DNA from: Phoronis ovalis
Taxonomy: Eukaryota; Phoronida; Phoronidae
Assembly: GCA_028565635.1 (NCBI GenBank)
Contig: JAOXYB010022136.1
Span: forward strand, 1-17,004
Reading direction: 5' to 3'
DNA: 17,004 nucleotides
Shown here: in pieces, positions 1 through 9,026 of the stretch
Position numbering within the stretch: the stretch's first letter is position 1
Layout of the letters: each line of letters opens with the position of its first letter
Notes under the pieces: model-generated
Told to the model about the DNA's origin: nothing
Databases searched by the model: none
The model's input: the letters and a program-made list of their open reading frames with translations, nothing else
Translations under genes and position numbers: made by a program

Positions 1-282
1 CCGGCAGAACGATGTTCTCGCGAGATTTCTCGATGTCCGGACGTTTAGCCCCAAGATATGCCGTCCGGTAACCGGACATTTAGCCACGGCCTTTTTAAAA
101 ACCTACATTCGTGCATGTGATGTGGATACACCCTTATTACAAGTGGCCACTGCAGGACATTTTTATGTACATACTTAGACTATCACAGCGGTATCAGACA
201 CAAAATATCATAACAACATTTAAAACATGAGACAAAAAATAACTTAAACTAACTTTAATTATGATCAGTCTCAAAGTTTAAT
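1..282. other. Non-coding start of the window
   Basis: No gene is visible. The first 90 bases are richer in CG and carry repeated CCGG-containing words (near 37, 64 and 72). They lead into the dispersed repeat copy at 91..149. The rest is AT-rich and featureless. Confidence 0.6.
91..149 (+). repeat. Dispersed repeat, copy A
   Basis: This stretch aligns with 4116..4168. Shared words include CTTTTT, TTCG-GCATGTGA (T or C at the gap), ACCCTT and ACAAGTG-CC, with small indels. I judge the similarity at roughly three quarters by eye. The family and boundaries are unknown; related sequence may continue past 149, since ATACTTAGACTA recurs at 171 and 4331. Confidence 0.65.
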
Positions 283-473
283 AGTCCTGGCTTTCAGATA
301 CTGTCAAAACCAGTAGAAGTTGGCCTCATATAAAAACACTTATCGTGTGTCAAAAAAAACAACAATTTTGGTTTGAATTTATTAAATTTTTTGACACACG
401 GTGAGTTTTTTTTGCAACAGGCCAACTTCTACTGGTTTTAACACTATCTGGATAGGGCCATGAAGCTAGGACT
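283..473. repeat. Fold-back element with nested inverted repeats (MITE-like)
   Basis: An exact 21-bp inverted repeat pairs 306..326 with 419..439 (core CCAGTAGAAGTTGGCC). It extends outward with three mismatches to about 295 and 452. The outermost AGTCCTGGCTT (283..293) pairs with AAGCTAGGACT (463..473) with one mismatch. Inside, CGTGTGTCAAAAAA (344..357) pairs exactly with 387..400. Nearly the whole 191 bp is therefore an imperfect hairpin around a loop of about 30 nt. There is no open frame, which fits a non-autonomous fold-back or MITE-type element. I could not find a clear target-site duplication. Confidence 0.8.
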
Positions 474-992
474 CACTATCTCAGTCAGATTTAAAATTCC
501 CACGAAACTGAAACGTCAAATCGTATTGAAGCCTGGAGAACGGGCACAAACACCGAAATAGAACCGAGAGCAAATATAAATCCGTAAAAGTACATTATAA
601 CAGTGCTCACCAGAAAATTCTAAGAATTACTTGCATTAGTGATCAAGTTTCTGTTGTTTGTTAGATCGAGATAAAAAATTAGATTCTACACACATGGGCG
701 CCGCCATAATGGCACGGTTTCCAAAAAAGATGGAAACAGGCATAGTAATAATTTAACCATACATACGATTTTTTTATGAAAGTAACTTTAAAAATTATTT
801 CTAATAAAACGTATGGTTTTTGAGTTAGTATGCAGTATTGTTTATTCTTGATGACCTTTGTTTAACATCAACTTCCTTGTTCCATATTTTTTACTCAAGG
901 GAACAGGAGTCCGCCTAGCGGACAATTACGTTGAGAATCTATTCAATGAAAAAAAAAAAAAGGCCCTTTGTAACTAATAGAGATGGAAATGT
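474..992. other. Non-coding spacer with small palindromes
   Basis: No gene is visible. A perfect short hairpin GTCCGC-CTA-GCGGAC lies at 909..923. AACCATAC (755..762) pairs with GTATGGTT (811..818). A run of at least twelve A is at about 949..961. Confidence 0.6.
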
Positions 993-1052
993 GGGTGTAG
1001 AAACACGTTTCAGGGTGTAGAAACACGTTTCAGGGTGTAGAAACACGTTTCA
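993..1052 (+). repeat. Three exact 20-bp tandem repeats
   Basis: The unit GGGTGTAGAAACACGTTTCA occurs three times without change (993..1012, 1013..1032, 1033..1052). The identity of the copies points to a recent expansion. Each unit contains the nearly symmetrical AAACACGTTT. Confidence 0.95.
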
Positions 1053-1920
1053 GGCTGAGAACGATGTTTTTTTAAAAGTTACTCAAGGATTGAAGCGCGG
1101 CTAGACTAGCACACGTACCTCATAATAGCCCAACTATAATAGCCCGGGTATAATAGTGTCAGACCACATGCTCTGAGACTATTATATTATTATTATAGTA
1201 TTAAATTATATTATATTACATAATTAAAGTACTGTGCCAAAAATTGACACATTTCCTGTTTGAAACAAATTTTGAAATATCTTCATTATACTTCAAAATA
1301 CTCCTGATTTTTGTGCACAAGCTGTGGAGGGAATTTCATTGCAGAAACTTATATACACAGACATATCAACAGCATAGTGTTTTGGGTTACAGTTTTTTAA
1401 ACCTTAAATTGTACATATATGTGTGATAATGAAACATTTCGATATCTTTAATCCAAGGTTGGATATAGTTTAGCTTTATTAGTTGAATAAATGTTGAGAC
1501 AATTTTTAATTGTGTATGTGATATATAACTAACCGGAATCAAGCTTCATAACTTTTTAATTATTTCCTTTTTAGAAAACTACATATAAGTTCTTAAATCA
1601 CCGTTTTAAATCCCCATGACCGACGTAATGTGTTTTTTATGCTGCATATTGCTTGCTCAAAATTTATGAAGTAAAACAAGGCATTCAATAAGTAATTACG
1701 GTTAGTTGTGTGAAATAGCAATATAGCACCAAGTGTAATTGTCCTAGGCGATCAACCTAATAAAATAATGCAAGATCTGTGGCCCATTGTCGGATACATT
1801 GCAAAGGTTAAAATTCCGTAAATCTTGACTTGAGGAAGCAAACTGCGTTGTCAAAATGTATTTAGTGAGTCTGATGATTGTATAGCTTCATTTTGTTTTA
1901 CTTAACTCAAGATCTGTATT
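1053..1920. other. Non-coding, AT-rich, with a hairpin at 1149..1186
   Basis: ATAATAGTGTCAGA (1150..1163) pairs with TCTGAGACTATTAT (1172..1185) with one mismatch and an 8-nt loop. Just before it, the word ATAATAGCCC occurs twice, and an AT microsatellite-like run follows to about 1226. I see no gene. Confidence 0.6.
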
Positions 1921-1977
1921 CATGGGTTTGTATTTCATGGGTCTGTATTCATGGGTTTGTATTCATGGGTTTGTATT
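1921..1977 (+). repeat. Four tandem copies of a 14-bp unit
   Basis: The unit is CATGGGTTTGTATT, at 1921..1934, 1936..1949, 1950..1963 and 1964..1977. There is an extra T between the first two copies and one T-to-C change in the second. A partial unit precedes the array. Confidence 0.93.
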
Positions 1978-3501
1978 GACATTATCTCTTTGAAAATAAA
2001 AATTAAAAGCAAGACATTCATACTCACCTGATGATGTAAGAAAATAGCAATATTTTTGTTGTCGTTTGTTGATTTGAATATGAACATTTCACAAAAATCA
2101 AAATGTGGCAACAGGTTAATTATATGTATTCAGGAAACCACAGACTTCCTATATTGTAAAATAATAATAATGTTTATGCACAGTATTAATTTTGTAATTC
2201 TCATGTACTTAAGCCGCAATATCTGGGTACATTCGAAATCATCTACAATCACTTTTAACAGTTATGCACGCGGTTAGTTGAATGAAATCATCTTCGACTT
2301 TTTTCTACTTCTGATTCTAGTGTGACAAATTTAACGAATGAGGTTTTTAAGGAATCTGGATCATATGGAGAAAGGGAGATTGTGCATGATCTTCGAATTT
2401 GAACTTATAACAGTAGTGGGTGCAAATAAAAGCAAGGTTAAGTACTGTTAAACTGGTTTATTCGTAAATAAATATAATGCACAAAACTATGACAACTATG
2501 ATAAACTAGAAAAATGATAAATACTTTTATGCAAAAATAAAATAAAACTCAAACATATGTTACTGTGGAGTAATGTAAGAAATATTATGTTCCCAATTAC
2601 ATAAATATATCAATAAAACGTAAAAAAGAGAATTGAACTATCTATCACAAGTGTTCTATATCTAATGGTCAGTGACTTGTCGATGTTATGGAGCCAAAGT
2701 ATTCATATGCTTATTTTGTTGTACTCGCTGTTCAAGCATCACACAACCGTATGTGATCGTCCAGCATAAGCTAGGCACACTTTGTCATCTGCCGCCAAAC
2801 CGATAGCCACACATGGGCCGATTTCATATCTTTCTACATAATCTAAGTTCAATCTTGAGTTGCATAACCCTTAGATAGGTTACCTTCGTGTTTAGGTTCT
2901 ATTGCCAAAGAACCTGGTGGCAGTGCTACTCAAAATTTATTGTGCCTTCAGGGGGTCTTTCAAGAAGTAATTCTTTGGTCAAGTTCACCCCCTTAGTAAA
3001 AATGTAGTAAAATAACTAGTTTTGTAACAAATATAATACAATTTTGTAAGAATTTGCATAAATAACTAATATTTGATATGCAAGTATACAAAAGAAATGA
3101 ATTAAAACATGTTAAGACCTTTTTAAGTAGCAAGCATTCCATTAATTTAATATATATATATCCTGTATAACAGATCATAATCCGATTGTTGTGAACCTGA
3201 TCTCTATCATTTAGACATTCATACGTTGCTCACTGCATGAGGCTACTCATATTACCCCAACAGTAGAAGCCTGCATATGAAAAGCAATCGTGCTGAGAAT
3301 AAATTTAAGAACTACAATTTTCTTAGTCTAGCTCAATAAAAAGGTGAGAAATCCATGTTAACTTTTTAGCCCTAGAGGGTAATTGAAGTTCCTGATCTAC
3401 ACCTTGTTTCCCTCATTAAACAGATGGAAACAGCCCTACTAGCTGCCTTAAATCAAAGAAGGATAAATTGCATTATGAATGCGTGTATAAATTAAATAAT
3501 T
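1978..3501. other. Non-coding AT-rich stretch
   Basis: Only short unrecognised open frames occur here, with no splice-bounded coding pattern that I can defend. A small hairpin AGGTTCT-(8 nt)-AGAACCT is at 2894..2915, and a short TA run is near 3150. Confidence 0.55.
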
Positions 3502-3612
3502 TAACACCTAAAGATCCCCGGTAAAAAAAAACGCGTACAAAGGGAAAATAACACCTAAAATCTACGGTAAAAAAGGAAAATAACACCAAAAAATCCCCAA
3601 TAAAAGGGAAAA
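3502..3612. repeat. Three degenerate repeats of about 32 bp
   Basis: The units begin TAACACC at 3502, 3549 and 3581 and share the pattern TAACACCTAAAATCC-CGGTAAAA-GGAAAA. The first unit carries about 15 extra bases. The array keeps minus-strand frames free of stop codons, which explains the overlapping spurious open frames around it. Confidence 0.8.
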
Positions 3613-4631
3613 TTGTAAAACTGTAAAATAACAACACCGCTAAACCTGAAAAATAAAACAAATTGTAGTATAACCAAATTGTTACTAACTGATCGATCAA
3701 AAATTCCTGTGCACACAAAAACTAGAACAGATGACGAGGAGATTAACGTAACCATACCATTTAGTACATTGATCATGCTGTAACCTGGGAGGAGGCACAT
3801 AGATCAGTGGATGGGTCAACATGCGCGGACGAAAAATCACGTGAAAAGGGATATGTTTTCAATGAGGCACGTAGCGTTCCACGTTAAGCCTATATATATT
3901 TAGCTAAATGTTGGAAAGGTACTGTTTTTAGAATGTAGGTCTTATATATAGTTTCCCCATCAGTTACAGACACGTTTTAAGTACTGAATAAGGGTATATT
4001 TTTCACTATCAGTTGCGTAAAATTAGGGCGTGAACAAGTTTGCCAGGAAAGGGTTTTAAACCTATAAGTCCCTTAAAGGGTGTTTTACTGAGCAGGCTAT
4101 ATACTCGTTTAAGAGCTTTTTTAAACCCATGTTCGCGCATGTGAACCCACCCTTTACACAAGTGACCCCTCCATCCCGGATACAGTATTTACTAGTTATA
4201 CGCACATACAAAACATGACTGGGATTCTGTTATATATAGTGGGATCTAATCTAAGGGAAACCCCCACACCTACATACAGTTTCCAAACGACGATGCGACA
4301 TCATAACAGTGCATATAAAGATTTATCTTAATACTTAGACTAATCTAATCGGCAGACTTAGCTTCTTGATTTTGCTTGTTACTATGCACTTTACGCTTTA
4401 CTTTTTTTAACATCATAGGCAGTACCCTACAACAGAGGGCGCGCTAATGACAATGTTGGCCGAATAGTCTCTGTGCAATTCAAGAGGCCCCCGCCTCTTG
4501 TGATTATGGAAGTTTAGTCATAATCACTAACTATCGTTTTAAAATTACTTCACGACATCGTATTTTGTCACCAACTGGTCAAATTAATGGAAGTCTAACG
4601 GTGCAAGGGAAAACATTGAATATTGATGGTT
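3613..4631. other. Region downstream of the BMP-like gene, possibly its 3' UTR
   Basis: Apart from the dispersed repeat at 4116..4168, nothing is recognised. On the minus strand I saw no AATAAA or ATTAAA in the roughly 800 bases after the stop codon, so the transcript end cannot be placed. CAAGAGGCCCCCGCCTCTTG (4481..4500) is a near-perfect GC-rich palindrome within AT-rich DNA. Confidence 0.5.
4116..4168 (+). repeat. Dispersed repeat, copy B
   Basis: This is the second copy of the repeat seen at 91..149, in the same orientation. It lies about 460 bp beyond the stop codon of the BMP-like gene, so it could fall in the 3' UTR if that is long. Confidence 0.65.
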
Positions 4632-5497
4632 TTAAATACACCCACATGCTGTTACTACCATATCAGGCATCTCTTTGTAAATAACCTCGCCCATGTCATC
4701 CATAAACATTATATTTATTGGCCGAAATAGAATGGGGGCACACTGAGCTGTAGGAATGTCTTGTGTATATCGTAAACCTTTAATTATTTTATACATAGCT
4801 TTAACATATGCATGATTAGTTGCATTGAATCTTACTGCAGTTAACGGAAAAGGACAATCGCCTAAACAAAAGTTCGCCCTATACCTATTTGGCCGCATTA
4901 TATATGTCCATCCCAGCTCGACAAAGTCAATGTCCCACGTATGCAAACGACATTCATGATCGGCGTTAGTTGGCGTAGGCAATGACACATGGTCCGGGAG
5001 TTTCAAAGGTAAACGGCGTCTTGGTCTAGATAATCTTCCAATTCTATTTCCTTTGAATCCCTCATACATCGAGGCACTTCTTAGTAGATTACTTAAAGTG
5101 TGATTTTTGAAGTGAAAATATGTCATTATTAAAGGAGAGTGCTTACGATTTGTTGTCAAATCTATTACACGTGTTACAACACTCTGTTCAGTTGCGCGCA
5201 ATTCAATAACGAGATCATCTGCAGTTAAATTTTGTTTCGTTAACTCCACATTGCTCATTGCATTAAAAGCACCAGTCATATTGCACATGATAACTTTAGT
5301 TTTGATATTAATTTGCGTATAGCACAATACATATGGTCCAAATGGTGACACTGCAATAATTTCTAAATCTAAATATCGAACTCTTTTGAGATAATGATGC
5401 GCTCTAGGCCGAAGGTTTAGCACCAACTGAACGTGGTTCATGCCTGGCGAAGTCGTTAATACAGACTGGTTAAAAGTTATGGTCCCCAATATAATAT
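4632..5497 (-). other. Coding exon 2: C-terminal prodomain, furin site and growth-factor domain
   Basis: The exon is 866 nt including the stop codon TAA at 4634..4632. It starts right after the TTTTTCAG acceptor. The reading frame has no ATG near its 5' end: the first codons read Ile-Ile-Leu-Gly, which supports an internal exon and not a separate gene start. The furin-type RPRR is coded at 5027..5016. Confidence 0.92.
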
Positions 5498-6386
5498 CTG
5501 AAAAATATTACAAAAACATCCTCACTTCATTTATCACCAAAACACAGTATCATGACATAAAATGTGTTGGCATTGTTAAAGTCGTGTAAAAAATAAGGGT
5601 GCATTTCTTTCTTCTACCATTTCTTCTACTTAAATTTATTTCATTGTTGGGTAATTCTTAAACATTTTAAAGTAATATTTAAGAAAAAACAGCTGATAAA
5701 TAATTTATTGCAATTTGCATGTTAAATAGCATACTACCTAGCCAAAAATAAACTTTCCTGTTTCACAATATACGGAAAATCATCCAAGCAGGCATAATAT
5801 TTATTAAAAGTAGCATTATCTTCCACCAAATATAACTCACAATCTTAAATTTCGGATTCTATAGAATCTTAAATTTCGGATTCTAATGAAATTTAAAGTT
5901 GACATATGTGAACTTCCTCTGGATCCTCAATATCTTTTTACTCTACAAAGAAACTGAGCTATTGAATTAAAGTGTAATGGGTGTTTATTGTTAAAACTAA
6001 TTAACTATGAAAAATAGTAATTTCCGACAGGGCATGGATTTCTGTATTTTGTAGATATCTGATATCGATATACGGGTTCTAATTCACAGAGCGAAAATAA
6101 TGAAGGAAATCATACCTGCATGTTTCGGGTTTTGTCCTCGTATTTCTCGATCTGGATCTGCTTTGTCGATTGTACTTTGTTGCTCCAGTAAATCGTACAT
6201 ATAAAATAAATAATCGTTCACGTTGGCTTCTGGGATTGACTTAGGAACACTTCTCAAACCCAGCCTTGTCAGCATACCATTCAAAATCGTGTCTTTGTCG
6301 AGGTCGCTCATAGACTCGGCTACTAAATGAGGTATTCCAAATAGTAGATGCGTTAATAGGACAAAACAATGTACCGTTGTCATCAT
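4632..6386 (-). CDS. Secreted TGF-beta superfamily ligand, BMP/GDF-like, lacking the interchain cysteine; two coding exons
   Basis: The coding sequence joins 6386..6116 to 5497..4632 (1137 nt, 378 residues plus TAA). I chose the ATG at 6386 because it opens a signal peptide (hydrophobic stretch about residues 5-23, likely cleavage near A23) and has A at -3; a second ATG follows directly. The prodomain runs from about residue 24 to 251, with a GLR...P...Y.FYMYDLL segment near residues 44-67 that resembles the BMP prodomain start. It has four N-glycosylation sequons (N100, N163, N180, N222) and cysteines C149 and C162. A furin-type RPRR site ends at 251. The mature part has C273, C301, C305, C343, C375 and C377, including CLGDC, NATNHA and a CGC end. 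NATNHA and the overall pattern favour the BMP/GDF branch. Residue 342, normally the first cysteine of the CC pair, is Gln. Family ligands are secreted dimers that bind type I and type II receptor kinases and signal through Smads. Orthology is not resolved, so no symbol is given. Confidence 0.93.
4635..5015 (-). other. Mature cystine-knot growth-factor domain (about 127 residues)
   Basis: The domain begins after the RPRR site, although cleavage could shift by one residue because another Arg follows. Six cysteines match the three intrachain knot pairs of the family: C-x-G-x-C in the middle, a single C before A-P, and C-x-C at the end. The codon at 4745..4743 is CAG (Gln) where the interchain cysteine normally lies. 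One sequon (NAT, N315) sits at the position conserved in many BMPs. Between the third cysteine and the next knot cysteine there are 37 residues, several more than in BMP7, so the helix and following loop look enlarged. Confidence 0.9.
5498..6115 (-). other. Phase-1 intron of the BMP-like gene (618 nt)
   Basis: The intron runs from GT at 6115-6114 to AG at 5499-5498 on the minus strand. The donor is GCAG|GTATGA and the acceptor is TAATATTTTTCAG|AT. The last G of exon 1 and the first AT of exon 2 complete one Asp codon, so the two reading frames fit exactly. In exon 2's frame, reading upstream past the acceptor meets TAA at 5510..5508, so the exon cannot simply extend. It contains an exact 21-bp direct duplication at 5841..5885. 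Confidence 0.9.
5841..5885. repeat. Exact 21-bp direct duplication inside the intron
   Basis: The copies are at 5841..5861 and 5865..5885, identical over 21 bp and separated by TAG, giving a period of 24 bp. The core reads CTTAAATTTCGGATTC. It is a local duplication; I see no protein or RNA meaning. Confidence 0.9.
6116..6386 (-). other. Coding exon 1: signal peptide and N-terminal prodomain
   Basis: The exon contributes 90 full codons plus one base. It ends GCAG at 6116 and is followed by GTATGA, a good donor. An intron position inside the prodomain of a two-coding-exon gene is the known layout of BMP2/4-type genes. If the intron were retained, translation would stop about ten codons after the donor and leave only a short secreted prodomain fragment. 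The open frame continues upstream of the ATG to a TAA at 6437..6435 with no other ATG in it, so the ATG at 6386 is the first in this frame. Confidence 0.88.
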
Positions 6387-6487
6387 ACTTATTTTTGATG
6401 GTAGTAACACGTACCTGCAAAGAATAGTCACAGTTTATTTAGAGTTTTATAACGCTTTCAAAGTAAAATTGCCTACTCACTGAATAT
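6387..6487 (-). promoter_or_regulatory. Putative 5' leader with a 66-nt intron (6480..6415)
   Basis: On the minus strand a strong donor (ATTCA|GTGAGT, GT at 6480-6479) lies 66 nt before a good acceptor (TTCTTTGCAG, ending at 6415). Splicing would leave a leader of 28 nt before the ATG plus whatever lies upstream. A TCATATT initiator-like match sits at 6489..6483 and a TATATT at 6531, but their spacing of about 44 nt is too wide for a standard TATA promoter. The leader intron is plausible. The transcription start is only a guess. Confidence 0.4.
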
Positions 6488-6694
6488 GATGTGCCAAAAC
6501 GAAGTTTTTGAATTTTTTTTTGAAAAATATAAATAGACATCCACATGTACTATGTAACAGAATCTATAAAAAATATCTAGTCACGTACAATTTGTTTGGT
6601 CTACGCCTACGTCCTGGAATACCTGCAAGTTTATCAAACCTTTTAATTAACACGCAATTTTTCAACTATCTGGTGAACTTGCTGTGTTGTTGGC

Positions 6695-6748
6695 GATCTG
6701 GAACAAAATGATGTCTTTCGTTGATTAGACATCATTTTGTTCTAGATC
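6695..6748 (+). repeat. 22-bp-stem hairpin upstream of the BMP-like gene
   Basis: The left arm 6695..6716 and right arm 6727..6748 pair over 22 bp with a 10-nt loop (TTCGTTGATT). The only non-Watson-Crick pair would be a G-U wobble in plus-strand RNA. The right arm runs into a TCTAGA-type 6-bp repeat (6741..6757). It lies about 310 bp upstream of the start codon. It could be a very short fold-back remnant, a structured RNA or a regulatory cruciform. The sequence alone does not decide. Confidence 0.85.
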
Positions 6749-6757
6749 TAGATCTAG

Positions 6758-7892
6758 TTCCAATGGTAAGAAAGTAAACTCATATAACATTGAAAAGTTG
6801 GTAATTAATATTTCATTGAATGATAAAAGCAAAAATTACACATGCATATTTTTATGTTTCTGGTCTTTACCAAAGTTTACAAAGTGACAGGTCATCTTCA
6901 AAGAAAACTTTCCATTTCTCCAAAAATATTTTACGAAAGTGTAAAGTGAATTTCAAATAGTCGCAATCCATCTGTTTGAAAATATACTTGATAGATCAAA
7001 CGCGCAAGAAAGTACTAAAATTAAATCTGGAGAAAAGTAAGAACTAATTGTAATAGACCTTGGTTTTAAAAATTGATGTAAATTTATGAGGTGTAAATCA
7101 CCATCCCTGTCCCTGACTAGAAAATAGCGGCCATATTGGATTTAATCTGGTCATACAAAATACACCAAATCCTGCAGTGCACTATATTTTATTGTAACTT
7201 GATTTTATGACAAATTTCCTTATTTTCCAAGAAATACACAAAATCTGTTCCTCACTTGGCAGAAAATATTAACATTTGGACAAACGCTATAGAATTTGCA
7301 AAATATACAAAAGTAAATCTCAATCTCCTAAGTAATTATTTTTAATGGAAAAAAGGTTGAAACAAAGATTAAAACAATTCATATTTTTTTAATGTGCCAT
7401 TCTACAGAAAAATTCTTCCGTCGCAAATCACCGTCACAATTCTCCATTCGCCAATAATATGCATTCCGAACCCACTCGTTTCCCGGACTAAATAGACAAA
7501 AATCCAACCCTTTCGAATTCCCTGACTGGAAAAATGAAAAAAAAAACACCTTAAAAACATATCCCTTTCAGATGGAACCCCCTTTATTGACCTATACATG
7601 GAGGGATCCCTAAGGATTTTTAACCGACTTCAAACCATTTGGAAAACGTTGTATAAATATAGTTTTAGACTCTCATAGCGTTCAATCAATACGAGAAATT
7701 ATAATTAGAAACTACATATTTTTAATTTTTTAGATTCCTAAAGAAATTATGTGGTTTTAAAACGATACAAATTTTAAACAGTTGGATATTTTGAACCGAA
7801 CTATAATAATCGTCTTGTAATTAAGGATAAGCGCAATAATTTTACAGAATATTTTCCGGTTTTGTCGGGATATTTTAATTTAGTTCTGTTCG
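6758..7892. other. Non-coding stretch upstream of the BMP-like gene
   Basis: AT-rich, with no recognisable exon. TCTGGTCATA (near 7148) recurs near 9536 inside the large palindrome. This weakly suggests a diverged relative of that element here. Confidence 0.5.
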
Positions 7893-7964
7893 TGATTCAA
7901 TAATAGTACATATAACTACATATTGGCTTATTTATGATTAAAGAATAGTACTTATAACCACATA
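7893..7964 (+). repeat. Tandem duplication with a 42-bp period
   Basis: About 30 bases from 7893 recur from 7935 with four differences. Shared words are AATAGTAC, TATAAC and ACATA. Confidence 0.75.
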
Positions 7965-9026
7965 CATACATGCATGATTAATTGTCATAAAAATATTTAC
8001 TAATTTTACCTTGTTGATTAAATATTCATGTTCTAATAAATGAAAAAATGTGCCCACGCGATGAACTGCCTTTGCTCATCTATGCACTCTAACTTATTTG
8101 TATTTACTAAGATGCAACATTATCAAGTTTTTACCTGGCCGAAAATCGCCTGCTTTCTATAGAAGGCAAAGGGAAGTTAGATGTCAGTAGTCATAAAACG
8201 GACAGTTCAACCAAGGTCTAGCATATATATAAAGAATTAGAGTTTATTTCTCTTTATTTAGTCCTCTACTCACATAAATAGCCTTTTCCGCGATTCTGTA
8301 CGCAAAGTTAGAGTAACGTCACGAAACACAAACTGAATAGCAAGACTTCAGGAAAAACGAAACGCAAGCAACGTACTGCGTTTCCCGCTTTATACTCTCA
8401 CTTCTAGCGTTTTATAATATTTCACGTAGTATCGCATATGTTCACTGCAAAATGTTTAAAAAAGTATAGCGCCGAAGCTATAGCGCATGACAAACTGGCG
8501 CTATTTTCGAATTCTGTAGAATTTTTTTTCTACTACACATATTAATTTAAATATATCCATTATTTACTTTCTTAATATATGCTAGATCTATTGCCCATGG
8601 TTCAACAATCATAAAACACCAGCAAGCGTCCATCCACCACAAGGGGTCGCCATCTCCATTTCTTCAATGTGCACTGAAGATGAGTAGAAACCAATATTTT
8701 TTTCCCAGTGTTTAGGTCAAGGTGGACAAACAGTTTATAATTAATTTTTTTTGTCCTGTGTGTGTGTGTGTGTGCGTGCACATTTGTCATCAAAAATGCT
8801 GTTTTTTTTGATAACTTAAGCACTTTTTGTATCGGAAATTGCCAAAATTGAGGCTTAGAAATTAATTTTAAATTGAACTTTATATATTTTCTTTGACTAG
8901 TGGAAGCCGGTGGAAGCGAAATCTACTTCCTGGATTGGAGTAAAGATGATGGCTGTGATAGAAAATTGGATATTTTTTTGATGGGAGTTTCCTGTCAAGA
9001 ATTGGATATATTACTGGGGTTAAGGA
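7965..9026. other. Non-coding stretch with a TG microsatellite
   Basis: No gene is visible. TATAGC-GCCGAA-GCTATA (8465..8482) is a small hairpin, and AGCGC words cluster around it. The TG run is listed separately. Confidence 0.55.
8757..8774. repeat. TG dinucleotide microsatellite
   Basis: About nine TG units are followed by CGTGCA. The antisense frame across it reads as alternating His-Thr, which is a repeat artefact. Confidence 0.9.

Noticed and set aside
949-961. Poly-A tail of a retroposed SINE
   Set aside because: I found no polymerase III box pattern or target-site duplication upstream; a plain A-run is enough to explain it.
3473-3800. Two overlapping minus-strand open frames
   Set aside because: They run through the degenerate tandem array and A-rich sequence, are low in complexity and show no domain.
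4632-5489. A stand-alone 285-residue gene starting inside exon 2
   Set aside because: The first codon is TTG, a splice acceptor lies just upstream, and the frame joins exactly to exon 1, which supplies the signal peptide.
6387-6431. An earlier start for exon 1 upstream of 6386
   Set aside because: The upstream in-frame stretch begins with GTG and has no ATG; it also contains the likely acceptor at 6415. The ATG at 6386 gives a proper signal peptide.
6508-6711. Plus-strand open frame of 67 codons upstream of the BMP-like gene
   Set aside because: No recognisable domain; it runs into one arm of the 22-bp hairpin and is probably chance.
6695-6748. A microRNA precursor
   Set aside because: The whole hairpin is only 54 nt with a stem that ends abruptly; that is short for a precursor and there is no expression evidence. 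It is kept only as an unexplained hairpin.
8602-8823. Minus-strand open frame with a His-Thr run
   Set aside because: The run is the translation of the TG microsatellite.
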